From Lysobacter enzymogenes (GTDB lineage Bacteria > Pseudomonadota > Gammaproteobacteria > Xanthomonadales > Xanthomonadaceae): 64,000 nt of DNA. The notes below the pieces were generated by a model. The model saw only the letters and a program-made list of their open reading frames with translations, made no database searches and was not told the origin of the DNA. The stretch is from assembly GCF_900106525.1 (NCBI RefSeq), contig NZ_FNOG01000008.1, positions 1 to 64,000 of the forward strand. Reading direction: 5' to 3'. Made by a program: the position numbers and the translations under genes. Below, piece by piece: positions 45,515 to 55,814 of the stretch. Numbering within the stretch: the stretch's first letter is position 1; every line of letters starts with the position of its first letter.

Positions 45515-47593
45515 ATGCCCGCTCGTCCGCACCGCCGTCCCTCGCCTGCCGGTCTCGCCCTGGCCCTGCTCGCCGCCCTGGCCGCCGCACCGGCGTTCGC
45601 CGCCGCGCCGGCTACGAGCGAGGTCGAACTGATTCCGCGCTCGGCCCTGTTCGGCAACCCCGAGCGCAGCAACGCCCAGCTCAGCCCGGACGGACGCTAC
45701 CTGAGCTGGCTGGCGCCGCTGCGCGGGGTCATGAACGTGTGGGTGGCGCCGGTGGACGATCCGGCCCAGGCGCGCGCGGTCACCGACGACGCCGCGCGCG
45801 GCATCCGCAATTACGTCTGGAGCTATCGCAGCGGCACCTTGCTGTATTTGCGCGACAGCGGCGGCGACGAGAACTTCCATCTCTACGCGGTCGACGTCGC
45901 CCAGCCCGGCGCGGCGCGCGACCTCACCGCCTATCCCAAGACCCGCGCCAACCTGGTCCGCCTCGCCCATCGCCATCCCGAACGCATCCTGGTCGGCATG
46001 AACGACCGCGACGCGAAGTGGCACGACCTGTACGAAGTCGACCTCGCCAGCGGCGCGCGCAAGCTCGTGCTGGAGAACAAGGACCGGCTGTCGGGCTACC
46101 TCGCCGACGGCGACCTCAAGATCGGCCGCGCCACCCGCACGCGCGAGGACGGCAACGGCGAATTGCTCGCCGCCGACGGCCGCGGCGGCTGGAAGGTGGT
46201 CGACACGATTCCCTTCGAAGACAGCCAGACCACCGAGTACGAAGGCTACAGCGACGACGGCCGCACCTTGTACCTGACCGACGCGCGCGGCCGCGACACC
46301 GCCGCGCTGTACGCCATCGACGCCGACGGCAAGAAATCGCTGCTGCTGGAAGACGCGCGCGCCGATGTCGGCGCGCGCTTGAGCGATCCGGTCAGCGACA
46401 AGGTCCAGGCCGCCTCGGTCTATTACCTGCGCCAGCAGTGGAAAGCGCTGGATCCGGCGATCGGCCAGGACCTGCAGTGGCTGCAGAAGAAGCTCGGCGA
46501 CGGCGAAGTGTCGGTGGCCTCGCGCAGCCTCGACGACCGCGCCTGGGTGGTGAACTACAGCGCCGCGGAAAAGCCCGGCGCGACCTATCTGTTCCGCCGC
46601 GGCGAAAACGAGCGCGCGTTGACCCGGCTGTTCTCCAGCCGACCGGCGCTGGACGGCAAGCCGCTGGTGCCGATGTGGCCGGTCGAGATTCCCGCGCGCG
46701 ACGGCAAGACCCTGGTCAGCTACCTCACCCTGCCCAAGAGCGCCGACCCCAACGGCGACGGCAAGCCCGACAAGCCGGTGCCGCTGGTGCTGTTCGTGCA
46801 CGGCGGGCCGTGGGCGCGCGACTACTACGGCTACCACCCGTATGCGCAGTGGCTGGCCAACCGCGGCTACGCCTCGCTGCGGGTCAACTACCGCGGCTCC
46901 ACCGGCTTCGGCAAGGCCTTCGTCAACGCCGGCGACGGCGAATGGGCCGGCAAGATGCACGACGACCTGATCGACGCGGCCGGCTGGGCGGTGCAGCGTG
47001 GCGTCAGCAAGAAAGAAGACGTCGCGATCATGGGCGGCAGCTACGGCGGCTACGCCACCCTGGTCGGCCTGACCTTCACCCCGGACGCGTTCAAGTGCGG
47101 CGTCGACATCGTCGGCCCGTCCAACCTGGAAACCCTGCTCAAGACCATTCCGCCGTACTGGGCCAGCCTGTTCGAACAGTTCGCCCGGCGCATGGGCGAC
47201 CCGCGCACCGAAGCCGGGCGCAAGCAACTGGCCGCGCGTTCGCCGATCACCCGCGTCGACCAGATCGACAAGCCGCTGCTGATCGGCCAGGGCGCCAACG
47301 ACCCGCGCGTCAACCAGGCCGAGAGCGACCAGATCGTCGAGGCGATGCGCAAGAAGAACATCCCGGTCACCTACGTGCTGTTCCCCGACGAAGGCCACGG
47401 CTTCGCCCGGCCGGAGAACTCGATGGCGTTCAACGCGGTGGCCGAGGGCTTCCTCGCCCAATGCCTGGGCGGGCGCGCGCAGCCGATCGGCGAGGACTTC
47501 AAGGGTTCGAGCATCTCGGTGCCGGCCGGCGCGGACGGGGTGAAGGGGTTGAGCGAGGCGCTGAAGACGCACACGCAGGAAGTGAAGAAGTAA
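45515..47593 (+). CDS. Secreted S9-family prolyl oligopeptidase-like peptidase
   Basis: 692 residues with signal peptide (ALALLAALAAAPAFAAAPA). An N-terminal beta-propeller (about 50-400) covers a C-terminal alpha/beta hydrolase domain. The catalytic triad is visible: serine in GGSYGGYA (about 507-512), aspartate in GANDPRVN (about 592) and histidine in DEGHGF (628). Such enzymes cut short peptides, often after proline or from N-acylated ends. Start 45515 follows CACGGAAACGGAGAACC. It lies beside the peptide-modification locus but is divergent, so a role in processing that peptide is speculation. Confidence 0.92.
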   Translation: MPARPHRRPSPAGLALALLAALAAAPAFAAAPATSEVELIPRSALFGNPERSNAQLSPDGRYLSWLAPLRGVMNVWVAPVDDPAQARAVTDDAARGIRNYVWSYRSGTLLYLRDSGGDENFHLYAVDVAQPGAARDLTAYPKTRANLVRLAHRHPERILVGMNDRDAKWHDLYEVDLASGARKLVLENKDRLSGYLADGDLKIGRATRTREDGNGELLAADGRGGWKVVDTIPFEDSQTTEYEGYSDDGRTLYLTDARGRDTAALYAIDADGKKSLLLEDARADVGARLSDPVSDKVQAASVYYLRQQWKALDPAIGQDLQWLQKKLGDGEVSVASRSLDDRAWVVNYSAAEKPGATYLFRRGENERALTRLFSSRPALDGKPLVPMWPVEIPARDGKTLVSYLTLPKSADPNGDGKPDKPVPLVLFVHGGPWARDYYGYHPYAQWLANRGYASLRVNYRGSTGFGKAFVNAGDGEWAGKMHDDLIDAAGWAVQRGVSKKEDVAIMGGSYGGYATLVGLTFTPDAFKCGVDIVGPSNLETLLKTIPPYWASLFEQFARRMGDPRTEAGRKQLAARSPITRVDQIDKPLLIGQGANDPRVNQAESDQIVEAMRKKNIPVTYVLFPDEGHGFARPENSMAFNAVAEGFLAQCLGGRAQPIGEDFKGSSISVPAGADGVKGLSEALKTHTQEVKK

Positions 47594-47827
47594 GCCGCCC
47601 GCTGGCGCGATGGCGATGGCGATGACGAACGCAGCGGCGCCGGATGCGGCGCCGGTCCGTTCGCATCGGCCAGGCCGGTCGGCCGACCGGCAAATGCGAA
47701 CTGGCGCGCAGAACCGGACGCACGAGCGTGCGCTTGTGCGTGCGCGCAGCGTATCGGCGCGGCTCTTTCTCTACTGTCGACCGGGCCGGACAGTCGGTCC
47801 GGCGACCAACCGGAGAAGGATTTCGCC

Positions 47828-48070
47828 ATGAAGCTATCTATTTTTTGCGCCGCTCTGGCGCTGGGCCTGGGCCTGTCGGGCGCCGCCGCGGCCCGCGACA
47901 ACTCGCCTCAGGCGCAAGACACGCAAGCGTCCGCAGCGCTTTACTGGCACTGCATCTACCAGTCCGAATTCGGCGGGATCTACGAATTCACCCAGCGCGG
48001 CCGTTGCCTGCTGGTGGTCGACAGCGAGATCTACGGCCAGCTGACCTTGATCGACGCCTACCAGGCGTAA
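47828..48070 (+). CDS. Small secreted protein, function unknown
   Basis: 80 residues: signal peptide (MKLSIFCAALALGLGLSGAAA) and about 55 mature residues with two cysteines (WHCIYQSEFGG, GRCLLVVD) that could form a disulfide. GGAGAAGG lies before the ATG. A terminator follows. Not recognised; it is a typical small periplasmic or exported protein of this group. Confidence 0.7.
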   Translation: MKLSIFCAALALGLGLSGAAAARDNSPQAQDTQASAALYWHCIYQSEFGGIYEFTQRGRCLLVVDSEIYGQLTLIDAYQA

Positions 48071-48110
48071 CCGCGCCGTTCCGGCGCGTTGCCGCCACAG
48101 CCTCAACGAC

Positions 48111-48135
48111 GAAGGGCTCCTCGCGGAGCCCTTCG
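48111..48135. terminator. Terminator between the small secreted protein gene and aceA
   Basis: Stem GAAGGGCTCC/GGAGCCCTTC with TCGC-like loop, located between convergent genes. A short CCTTA follows, without a long T-run. Confidence 0.65.
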
Positions 48136-48181
48136 CCTTATCCGCCGATCGGCGCATGCCGCGCCGACCCGCATACGCCGA

Positions 48182-49483
48182 TCAAGCCGCGGCCTTCTTC
48201 GACTCGTGGAACTGCTCCTCCTCGGTCGAGCCCTTCAGCGCCACGGTCGAGGACTGCCCGCCCTGGATGGTCTGGGTCACCGCATCGAAGTAGCCGGTGC
48301 CGACCTCGCGCTGGTGCTTGACCGCGGTGAAGCCCTTCTCGGCCGCGGCGAACTCGGCTTCCTGCAGCTCGACGAACGCGCTCATCTGCCGACGCGCGTA
48401 GCCGTGGGCGAGGTTGAACATGCCGTAGTTGAGGCTGTGGAAACCGGCCAGGGTGATGAACTGGAACTTGTAGCCGTAGCTGGCGATTTCCTTCTGGAAC
48501 TTGGCGATGGTCGCGTCGTCGAGGTTCTTCTTCCAGTTGAAGCTCGGCGAACAGTTGTAGGCCAGCAGCTTGCCCGGGAACTGGGCGTGGATGGCTTCGG
48601 CGAACTTGCGCGCGAACTCCAGGTCCGGCTTGCCGGTCTCGCACCACACCAGATCGGCGTAGGGCGCGTAGGCCAGGCCGCGGCTGATGGCTTGATCGAG
48701 GCCGTTGCGGGTCTTGTAGAAGCCTTCGACGGTGCGCTCGCCGGTGGTGAAGGGCTGATCGTTCGGATCGATGTCGGCGGTCAGCAGGTCGGCGGCTTCG
48801 GCGTCGGTGCGCGCGACGATCAGGGTCGGCACGCCCATCACGTCGCTGGCCAGACGCGCGGCGACGAGCTTTTCCACCGCCTCGCGGGTCGGCACCAACA
48901 CCTTGCCGCCCATGTGGCCGCACTTCTTCACCGAGGCCAGCTGGTCTTCGAAGTGCACGCCCGAGGCGCCGGCCTCGATCATGCCCTTCATCAGTTCGAA
49001 GGCGTTGAGCACGCCGCCGAAACCGGCCTCGGCGTCGGCGACGATGGGCTGCAGGAAGTCGATGTCGCCGGTGCCTTCGGCGCACTGGATCTGATCGGCG
49101 CGCAGCAAGGTGTTGTTGATCCGGCGCACGACCTGCGGCACCGAGTTGGCCGGGTACAGCGACTGGTCGGGGTACATCTCGCCGGCGATGTTGGCATCCG
49201 CCGCCACCTGCCAGCCCGACAGATAGATCGCCTTAAGCCCGGCCTTGACCTGCTGCATGGCCTGATTGCCGGTCAGCGCGCCGAGCGCGTTGACGAAGTC
49301 CTCGGTCTGCAGCGACTTCCACAGCTTGTTGGCGCCGAGCTTGGCGATGGAATGCTCGACCGGCACGGTGCCGCGCAGGCGCACCACGTCTTCGGCCGAA
49401 TACGGGCGGGTGATGCCGTTCCAACGCGGGTCGGTGGCCCATTCGTGGCGCAGTTGCTCGGCGGTCGGCAGCGTGTGGCTCAT
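48182..49483 (-). CDS. aceA: Isocitrate lyase
   Basis: Splits isocitrate into succinate and glyoxylate, the entry to the glyoxylate shunt used on acetate or fatty acids. 433 residues. The catalytic cysteine is C188 in [28 protein letters not shown] and GYFDAVTQ are further family blocks. It is the second gene after aceB on the same strand, 161 bases apart with a REP doublet in between. No aceK is present next to it. Confidence 0.97.
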   Translation of the reverse strand: MSHTLPTAEQLRHEWATDPRWNGITRPYSAEDVVRLRGTVPVEHSIAKLGANKLWKSLQTEDFVNALGALTGNQAMQQVKAGLKAIYLSGWQVAADANIAGEMYPDQSLYPANSVPQVVRRINNTLLRADQIQCAEGTGDIDFLQPIVADAEAGFGGVLNAFELMKGMIEAGASGVHFEDQLASVKKCGHMGGKVLVPTREAVEKLVAARLASDVMGVPTLIVARTDAEAADLLTADIDPNDQPFTTGERTVEGFYKTRNGLDQAISRGLAYAPYADLVWCETGKPDLEFARKFAEAIHAQFPGKLLAYNCSPSFNWKKNLDDATIAKFQKEIASYGYKFQFITLAGFHSLNYGMFNLAHGYARRQMSAFVELQEAEFAAAEKGFTAVKHQREVGTGYFDAVTQTIQGGQSSTVALKGSTEEEQFHESKKAAA

Positions 49484-49552
49484 GACATCGATTCCTTGCG
49501 TGTGGGTCGTAGCGACGTGGGTATGGAGTAAGACGAGTGTTTGAAGTCCGAC

Positions 49553-49640
49553 TGTAGGAGCGACGCGAGTCGCGACTGCGGGGTTTCGGGCTTGCGTCGC
49601 AAGCGTTGTTTCGCGGTCGCGGCTTGTGCCGCTCCTACAG
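49553..49640. repeat. REP doublet inside the aceB-aceA gap
   Basis: Forward TGTAGGAGCGACGCGAGTCG and inverted partner ending GTGCCGCTCCTACAGGGA. In the mRNA it would fold into a large hairpin between the two coding regions and could alter the aceB:aceA ratio. Confidence 0.8.
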
Positions 49641-49644
49641 GGAG

Positions 49645-51279
49645 TCAGTCGAGGCGTTCGTAGGCGGGCAGGGTCAGGAACTCGGCCAACGTCGGCGCGT
49701 GGGTGAGTCCGTCGAGCAGCGCGATGGCCTCGCCGAGCTTGCCGGCACCCGGCAGCTTCGCATCGCCCGCCAGCTTGCTCGGCAGGCCGATCAGCGCGCG
49801 CTCGAGCAGGGCGAAGTCGACCGGGGTGCCGTCGTCGAGGAACAGCGACGGCGCGTGCAGCCACTGCCACAACTGGGTGCGGGCGATCTCGGCGGTGGCG
49901 GCGTCTTCCATCAGCCAGTGGATCGGCACGCAGCCGTTGCCGTCGAGCCACGCGGCGAGGTAACGCACGCAGACTTCGACGTTGCCCTCGAACCCGGCGC
50001 GGGTGATGGTGCCGAAGGACGGCTTGATCAGGTCTTCGGCGATGATCAGCACGTCCTCGCGCAGCACGTGCTGCTGGTGCGGGGTCGGCATGCGCTCGTC
50101 GAAGATGCGCATCGCCAGCGGGATCAGCGCCGGATGCGCGACCCAGGTGCCGTCGTGGCCGGCGGTGACTTCGCGCAGCTTGTCCGCGCGCACCTTGGCC
50201 AGCGCGGCTTCGTTGGCGGCTTCGTCGCCATTGATCGGGATCTGCGCAGCCATGCCGCCCATCGCGTGGGCGCCGCGCTTGTGGCAAGTCTGGATCAGCA
50301 GTTCGGAATAGGCGCGCAGGAACGGCTGGGTCATCGTCACCTGGCCGCGCTCGGGCAGGATCTTGTCGCGGTGCGCGCGGAAGGTCTTGATGTAGGAGAA
50401 CACGTAGTCCCAGCGGCCGCAGTTGAGCCCGGCGATGCGCGTGCGCAGCGCATGCAGGATCTCGTCCATCTCGAACACCGCCGGCAAGGTCTCGATCAGC
50501 ACGGTGACCTTGATCGAACCCGGCTCCAGCTCCAGCTCGCGCTCGATGTGTTCCAGCGCGTCGTTCCACAGCTGCGCCTCTTCCATCGACTGCAGCTTGG
50601 GCAGGTAGAAGTACGGGCCGCGGTCCTTGGCGGCGAGCGCGGCGGCGTTGTGGAAGGCGAACAGGCCCAGGTCGAACAGGCCGCCGGAGACCGGCGCGCC
50701 GTCGATGCGCAGGTGCTTCTCGTCCAGATGCCAGCCGCGCGGGCGCACCATCAACACCGCCTGTTCTTCGAACGGCTTGAGCGCGTAGCGCTTGCCGGTG
50801 TCGGGCGCGGCGAACTCCAGGGTGCCGGCGACCGCGGCGGCGAGCGAGCGCTGGCCGGCGATGAGGTTGGCCCAGGTCGGCGCGGTGCTGTCCTCGAAGT
50901 CGGCCATGTAGACCTTGGCCCCGGAGTTCAGCGCGTTGATGACCATCTTCGGGTCGACCGGGCCGGTGATCTCGACCCGGCGGTCGAGCAGCGCTGTCGG
51001 CAGCGGGGCGACGCGCCAGCGGCCGGCGCGGATGGCGGCGGTGTCGGCGCGGAAATCGGGCAGGCCGCCGGCGTCGAAGAAGGCCTGGCGCTCGCGGCGC
51101 GCGGCCAGCCGGGCCTGGCGGGCGGGTTCGAAACGGCGGTGCAGGTCGGCCAGGAACTCGAGGGCGGCCGGGGTCAGCACCTGCTCCTGGCCGGCGGCGC
51201 GGCCGCTGAGCTCGATGCCCTCGCCCGGCCCGCGTTGCCCGGGACGGGGGTCCTGCCACTGCGTCATGACTGCCGACAT
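49645..51279 (-). CDS. aceB: Malate synthase A
   Basis: Condenses glyoxylate with acetyl-CoA to malate. 544 residues, the size of the A isoform. Family blocks: [69 protein letters not shown] and [25 protein letters not shown] precedes the ATG at 51279. It is first in the aceBA unit and divergent from a LysR gene that probably controls it. Confidence 0.97.
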   Translation of the reverse strand: MSAVMTQWQDPRPGQRGPGEGIELSGRAAGQEQVLTPAALEFLADLHRRFEPARQARLAARRERQAFFDAGGLPDFRADTAAIRAGRWRVAPLPTALLDRRVEITGPVDPKMVINALNSGAKVYMADFEDSTAPTWANLIAGQRSLAAAVAGTLEFAAPDTGKRYALKPFEEQAVLMVRPRGWHLDEKHLRIDGAPVSGGLFDLGLFAFHNAAALAAKDRGPYFYLPKLQSMEEAQLWNDALEHIERELELEPGSIKVTVLIETLPAVFEMDEILHALRTRIAGLNCGRWDYVFSYIKTFRAHRDKILPERGQVTMTQPFLRAYSELLIQTCHKRGAHAMGGMAAQIPINGDEAANEAALAKVRADKLREVTAGHDGTWVAHPALIPLAMRIFDERMPTPHQQHVLREDVLIIAEDLIKPSFGTITRAGFEGNVEVCVRYLAAWLDGNGCVPIHWLMEDAATAEIARTQLWQWLHAPSLFLDDGTPVDFALLERALIGLPSKLAGDAKLPGAGKLGEAIALLDGLTHAPTLAEFLTLPAYERLD

Positions 51280-51355
51280 GTTGCGACTCCTGTGGGGAAG
51301 GACCGCTCCCAGCGAGCGTGTCCCTGGACCCAGACCATGCGGCGGCGTGTTGTAT

Positions 51356-51386
51356 TTGACAATCAAGTTTTTTCAATGCATATCAT
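51356..51386 (+). promoter_or_regulatory. AT-rich promoter between aceB and lysR
   Basis: TTGACA at 51356-51361 and TATCAT at 51381-51386 with a rather long 19-base spacer, facing the LysR gene. The 60-base AT-rich stretch (51350-51410) is the only one of its kind nearby and should also hold the aceB promoter and regulator site. Confidence 0.4.
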
Positions 51387-51412
51387 TTGCTTAGCTTATA
51401 TATGGAATTCAC

Positions 51413-52381
51413 GTGACTTCGACGCGTTCGCTAAGTCCGCGATTTGCCTACAAAAGCGACAAGCTCAAGCCGCTGCGCGCGTTCTGCCAGACCGCCCGTC
51501 TGGGCTCGGTCTCACGCGCGGCTGAGGCTCTGTACCTGAGCCAGCCGGCCGTGACCCTGCAGTTGCAGGCGCTGGAACGGGAAATGGGCGTGCGCCTGCT
51601 CGAGCGCAGCGGCCGCCGGCTGAGCCTGACCCGCGAGGGCGAGGCGCTGTACGAACTGGCGCGGCCGCTGGTCGAGGGCCTGGACGGGCTGGAGGGCGTG
51701 TTCCGCGAGCGCATCCGCGGGCTGGATGCGGGCGAGCTCAACGTCGCCGCCGGCAGCTCGACCATCCTCTACCTGCTGCCGAAGATCGTCGAAGCCTTCC
51801 GCGCCGCCCACCCCGAGGTGCGGCTGACCCTGCACAACGTCACCGGCGCCGGCGGCCTGGACCTGCTGCGCTCCGACGGCGTCGACCTGGCCGTGGGCTC
51901 GATGCTCGACGTGCCCGGTGACCTCAGCTACGCGCCGGTGTACCGCTTCGAGCCGATGCTGATCGCGCCGCGCGACCATCCGCTGGCCAAGCTTGAGACT
52001 TTGACCCTGCAGGACCTGAGCCCGTACGGCCTGATCCTGCCGCCGCAGCGCCTGACCACCTACCGCATGGTCGACCTGGTCTTCCAGCAGAACCGCGTGC
52101 CCTACACCGTGGCGCTGGAAGTCGGCGGCTGGGAAGTGATCAAGCAGTACGTGGCGATGGGCCTGGGCATCAGCATCGTCACCGCGATCTGCCTGACCGA
52201 AGCCGACCGCGCGCGGCTGTCGGCGCGTTCGCTGGCCGAGTACTTTCCTTCGCGCAGTTATGGCGTGGTGGTGCGCAAGGGCAAGTATCTGTCGCCGCAG
52301 GCGCGGGCGTTCACTGAGCTGATCCAGCCGGCGCTGTTCGAGCGTGGGGATTATTACGCGACGGGGCAGTCGGATCGTTGA
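51413..52381 (+). CDS. LysR-family regulator, likely of aceBA
   Basis: 322 residues from the GTG at 51413. The helix-turn-helix (about 22-80) carries RLGSVSRAAEALYLSQPAVTLQLQALE, and the rest is an effector domain of the CysB-like sort (LEVGGWEVIKQYVAMGLGIS). It is divergent from aceB, and regulation of the glyoxylate genes is inferred from that arrangement. Two opposed hairpins follow the stop. Confidence 0.9.
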   Translation: MTSTRSLSPRFAYKSDKLKPLRAFCQTARLGSVSRAAEALYLSQPAVTLQLQALEREMGVRLLERSGRRLSLTREGEALYELARPLVEGLDGLEGVFRERIRGLDAGELNVAAGSSTILYLLPKIVEAFRAAHPEVRLTLHNVTGAGGLDLLRSDGVDLAVGSMLDVPGDLSYAPVYRFEPMLIAPRDHPLAKLETLTLQDLSPYGLILPPQRLTTYRMVDLVFQQNRVPYTVALEVGGWEVIKQYVAMGLGISIVTAICLTEADRARLSARSLAEYFPSRSYGVVVRKGKYLSPQARAFTELIQPALFERGDYYATGQSDR

Positions 52382-52410
52382 GTGCGGCCCTCATCCGCCC
52401 CTTCGGGGCA

Positions 52411-52434
52411 CCTTCTCCCGCAAGCGGGAGAAGG
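52411..52434 (+). terminator. Hairpin after the LysR gene
   Basis: Perfect 10-bp stem CCTTCTCCCG-CAAG-CGGGAGAAGG, 30 bases after the stop, followed by AACAACAAAAA. Terminator-like on structure but no T-run on this strand. Confidence 0.5.
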
Positions 52435-52446
52435 AACAACAAAAAG

Positions 52447-52472
52447 CCCCTCTCCCGCTTGCGGGAGAGGGG
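52447..52472 (-). terminator. Rho-independent terminator of the collagenase gene
   Basis: Perfect 12-bp stem CCCCTCTCCCGC/GCGGGAGAGGGG with a 2-base loop. On the minus strand it is followed by CTTTTTGTTG, so it terminates the collagenase transcript. Same palindrome family as 489-514. Confidence 0.75.
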
Positions 52473-52505
52473 TTGGGGTGAGGGCAAACCGCCCGCGAAC
52501 GAACC

Positions 52506-55157
52506 TCAGTAACGCGCGCTCACCTTGACGCCCGAGAACGCGCTCGCCGCATGCACGGCCACGTACACATAGCCCGCCGGCGGATTGGCGATCGTCACCG
52601 ACTCCGCATTGCCGGCCTTGGCCGAGCGGTATTGATACGAATCGCGCGACGGCCAGTTGCCGGCGCTCACGTACAGGTCCGCGTTGCCGCTGCCGCCAGC
52701 GGTGTCGATGCGCAGCTGGCTCACGCCCCCCGGCAAGTACAGATAGAAATATGCGTAGTTGCCGGCGCTGGCCGCGGCGTTGCTGCGCGAACAATTGCGC
52801 CCCAGCGTGCGCGCGTCGCCGCCGCTGCACTCGGGCAGGCCGGGTTCGCTGACGCTGATCGAGCGCGTCGCCGTCGCGGTCGCGCCGCGGTCGTCGGTGA
52901 CGGTCAGGGTGACGGTGTAGCTGCCGCCGGCCGCGTAGGTCTTGCTCGGGTTCGCCGCGGTCGAGCTGCTGCCGTCGCCGAAGCTCCAGCTGCGCGCGAC
53001 GATGCGGCCGTCGCTGTCGCTGGAAGTGTCGGTGAAGCTCACGCTCAAGCCGCTCGCCGCGACGCTGAAGTTCGCCGTCGGCGGCTGGTTGGGCGTGCCG
53101 GTACAGCCGCTGCCGGCCGGATCGGCCACGCACGGCAGCCAGGCCTTGAACGCGGCGTCGTTGCTCTGGCCGATGCCAGCCATGTAGGTCGCATAGCCGC
53201 TGTAGTCGCCCGGACGGAACTTGGCCAGGATCGCGTTCACCTGCGCGCGGCGCTGTTCGAACATGAAGCGCACAGCCAGGTAGCCCCAGCGATAGACCCG
53301 GTTGGTGCCGCTGTCGTAATCATTGGCGTAGACCGTGCTGAGCGCGTAGGTGCCGCGCGCGGCCTCGGCGATGGCGCCGTCGTTGGCGACGTTGCGGTAC
53401 TGGTAGGACAGGTACTCGGCGAAACCTTCCACCCACCACACGGTCTTTTGCTGCATCGCCGCCTGGAAGTCGCCCCACATGTCGAAGCGGCCGTCGAGGT
53501 AGTGCACGTACTCGTGGGTCAGGTTCCAGATCTCGAAGCTCGGCCGCAGCCACTCGGCTTCATAGGCGATGAAGCGCGCCTGGTTGCCCGGCGCCGACGG
53601 ATCGCCTTCCAGGTACATGCCGCCGTTGTTGGTGTCGATGCCGAAGATCGCGCCGGCGTAGATGCCGTAATCGTCGCTGCTGTCGAACACCGCCATTTCC
53701 AGACTGGCGTTGTTGTCGCCGGCGACCGGCACGCCGCCGGTGGCGAGTTCGCGGTGGAAATAGGCTTCCTGCCCGGCCACGGTGGCGCAGGCGCTGGCCA
53801 GCTCGCTCGCGCTCATCTGCTGCGCGCGCAAGGTCAGCGTGGCGCTGCAGGTGTGGCGGATCGGCAACGCCGCCGCTTGCAGGCGCGCAACGAAATCGCA
53901 CTGGCCGTAGTACGCGCAATTGCCGGCGTCGTAGTACTGCGCCATTTCGCCGACGCCGACCCACAGCCGCGCGGTCGTGCCGGTGATCGCGCTGCGGTCG
54001 ATCAAGGTCTTGGCGCGCGCACGCGCCAGGGTCTTGAGCGCACCGTCGTATTGCAGGAAGCGCGCCATTTCGCGGCCGGCATTCGACACCAGATAGGCGC
54101 GGTCGGTGCCGAGCAGGGCGAAGTTGCGGTTGGCGAAGTTGTACAAGGTATCGACGATCGAGTTGTCCGACTGCACCAGGTTGCGGAACGCGGTGTCCTG
54201 ATGCCCGCGGAAGGTCACCATGTAGGCGTTGTTGACCGCGACCTTCATCCAGTAATACGCGTCGAAGCGGCTGTCGTAGCTGTCGAGCAGGCGCTTGACC
54301 ACGTACAGATAGCGCGCGTTCTCGGCCGAGCTGTCGATCAGGGTCACGTACTCGGCCAGGATCTCGCCGTGCACGTCGTCGATGCGGCCGAAGTTGGCGT
54401 TGGCGGCGAACGCGTCCAGCGCCGGCCGCACCGCGTTGCGCAGCGCCGCGCCGTAGCTGCCGACCGCGCTGTCGTAGTACTGCACGTAGTAACCCGCGCG
54501 CAGGAACAGCACCAGTTGCAAGGTGCCGCCGGCGTTGCTGCCGTCGTAGGCGCGCGCCGAGGCGGCCAGCGCATCGGCGACGCTGACCATCTGCGCCTCG
54601 CGGAACGTGGCGTAGGCCTGGCTTCCGCTCAGGCCGAACAGTTCGTTGACGCAGTCCGGCGCGGCGGCGCGCACCGCCGCGGCCAGCGCGGTTCCGCTGA
54701 GCGCGCCGAAGGCGTTGGGATCGCAGGTCGCGGCCGCCTTTGCCGTGCGCGCGAACGACAAGCGCGAGGGACGCTTGAGCGGATCGCGGCGCAGGCTGGC
54801 GCCGTCGTAGGCGCTGTCGGCGCGGTCGGGCAGCGACGGTTGTTGCGGCGCGCGCTGGGTCGGCGCCAACGCGCGCGGCTGGCGGTGTTCGCCGAACAGC
54901 TGGCGTTCGGTGGCCGGTTGTTTGCGCGCGGCGCCGACGGCGCTGCGCGAAGCGGCGAACGGTGCGGCGGCGGCGCGGTGGCCGGGTGTCGGTGCGGACG
55001 CGGCGGTGCTGCCAACGGTAGCGGTCGAAGCCGCAGACGAAACCGCGGTCGCGGCCGGCTCGAACGCGGACGGCATGGCGAAACCGGCGAACACGGCCAA
55101 CGCGGCGGCGCCGCTCAATAAGGCCCGCAACGGGCCCGGACGGAAAACGAAGAACAT
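52506..55157 (-). CDS. Secreted M9-family collagenase with PKD and PPC domains
   Basis: 883 residues. AAGGAGATTCGCG gives an excellent ribosome binding site for ATG 55157. Order: signal peptide (LRALLSGAAALAVFAGFA), Ala/Pro/Arg-rich propeptide to about 140, activator and peptidase M9 domains with zinc site HEYVH (about 548-552) and the glutamate in WWVEGFAEYLSY, then a PKD domain (about 690-770, SFTDTSSDSDGRIVARSWSF) and a C-terminal PPC domain (about 790-883). This is the Vibrio/Clostridium-type collagenase layout. It would be secreted to attack collagen or other matrix proteins, in keeping with a lytic or predatory lifestyle. Confidence 0.92.
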   Translation of the reverse strand: MFFVFRPGPLRALLSGAAALAVFAGFAMPSAFEPAATAVSSAASTATVGSTAASAPTPGHRAAAAPFAASRSAVGAARKQPATERQLFGEHRQPRALAPTQRAPQQPSLPDRADSAYDGASLRRDPLKRPSRLSFARTAKAAATCDPNAFGALSGTALAAAVRAAAPDCVNELFGLSGSQAYATFREAQMVSVADALAASARAYDGSNAGGTLQLVLFLRAGYYVQYYDSAVGSYGAALRNAVRPALDAFAANANFGRIDDVHGEILAEYVTLIDSSAENARYLYVVKRLLDSYDSRFDAYYWMKVAVNNAYMVTFRGHQDTAFRNLVQSDNSIVDTLYNFANRNFALLGTDRAYLVSNAGREMARFLQYDGALKTLARARAKTLIDRSAITGTTARLWVGVGEMAQYYDAGNCAYYGQCDFVARLQAAALPIRHTCSATLTLRAQQMSASELASACATVAGQEAYFHRELATGGVPVAGDNNASLEMAVFDSSDDYGIYAGAIFGIDTNNGGMYLEGDPSAPGNQARFIAYEAEWLRPSFEIWNLTHEYVHYLDGRFDMWGDFQAAMQQKTVWWVEGFAEYLSYQYRNVANDGAIAEAARGTYALSTVYANDYDSGTNRVYRWGYLAVRFMFEQRRAQVNAILAKFRPGDYSGYATYMAGIGQSNDAAFKAWLPCVADPAGSGCTGTPNQPPTANFSVAASGLSVSFTDTSSDSDGRIVARSWSFGDGSSSTAANPSKTYAAGGSYTVTLTVTDDRGATATATRSISVSEPGLPECSGGDARTLGRNCSRSNAAASAGNYAYFYLYLPGGVSQLRIDTAGGSGNADLYVSAGNWPSRDSYQYRSAKAGNAESVTIANPPAGYVYVAVHAASAFSGVKVSARY

Positions 55158-55814
55158 CGCGAATCTCCTTGATGGAAGGACGGCCGCGGCGGCCGCGCGG
55201 CGCGCGGCGGCGCCTGCACGAACGGCAGCGGCCGGGACGAATCGGACGACGGTGGTGCGGTGCGGCCCGCCGCGCGGTGTGCGGCGCGGCGAGCGATTGC
55301 AACTGCGGTACGGCGATGCGCTGGGCGGCATGGGTCTGCGACGGGCGCGGCGGCCGCCGCGCGGGACGCGCAGTCCCGTGCGGCCGCATCGCTGCGTCCG
55401 TCGCGTTCTGCGCTCTCTTGGCTGCGCGCCGCCCGGCCGCGCCGCGCGCGCGCATGCCGGCACGGCCGGCCCAGGGCCGAACCCGGCATGCGCTGCGATG
55501 GCGACGGCCGCCCCTGACGGCCGCGGGCTACCGATCGGCCGCGGCCCGACGCACTGACATACGCGCGTCACTTCGGGCTGCTAATCGGTATACCGTATAC
55601 GATATGTGCGGAATCTGTGGCGATTCCGTGACTCAGGTAGTGGCTCGGGGTGACATCGCTGCCGCTCATCGGCGCATCCGCAGGCCGCTTCTTCGTGCCG
55701 CGCCGCGCTTTTGCGAAACCCATCCCACTAAAGTACTAAGCCGCTCACGCTCGCTCCCCGCGCAGACGCGATGGCCGCCACATTTCCGGCGCCGGCCTTG
55801 GATAGACTGGCCGC
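55158..55814. other. 657-base gap upstream of collagenase and GntR genes
   Basis: No gene with support. An ATG at 55604 opens MCGICGD, recalling glutamine-amidotransferase N-termini, but the frame then loses all resemblance. The collagenase promoter should be near 55200-55300 but no good hexamers are seen in this very GC-rich stretch. Confidence 0.45.
55584..55603. promoter_or_regulatory. Candidate GntR operator, overlapping palindromes
   Basis: ATCGGTATACCGTATACGAT contains the palindromes GGTATACC (55587-55594) and CGTATACG (55594-55601), sharing one base. GTATAC cores are typical of FadR/VanR-subfamily GntR sites. It lies 211 bases before the GntR gene in an AT-rich island. Confidence 0.5.
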
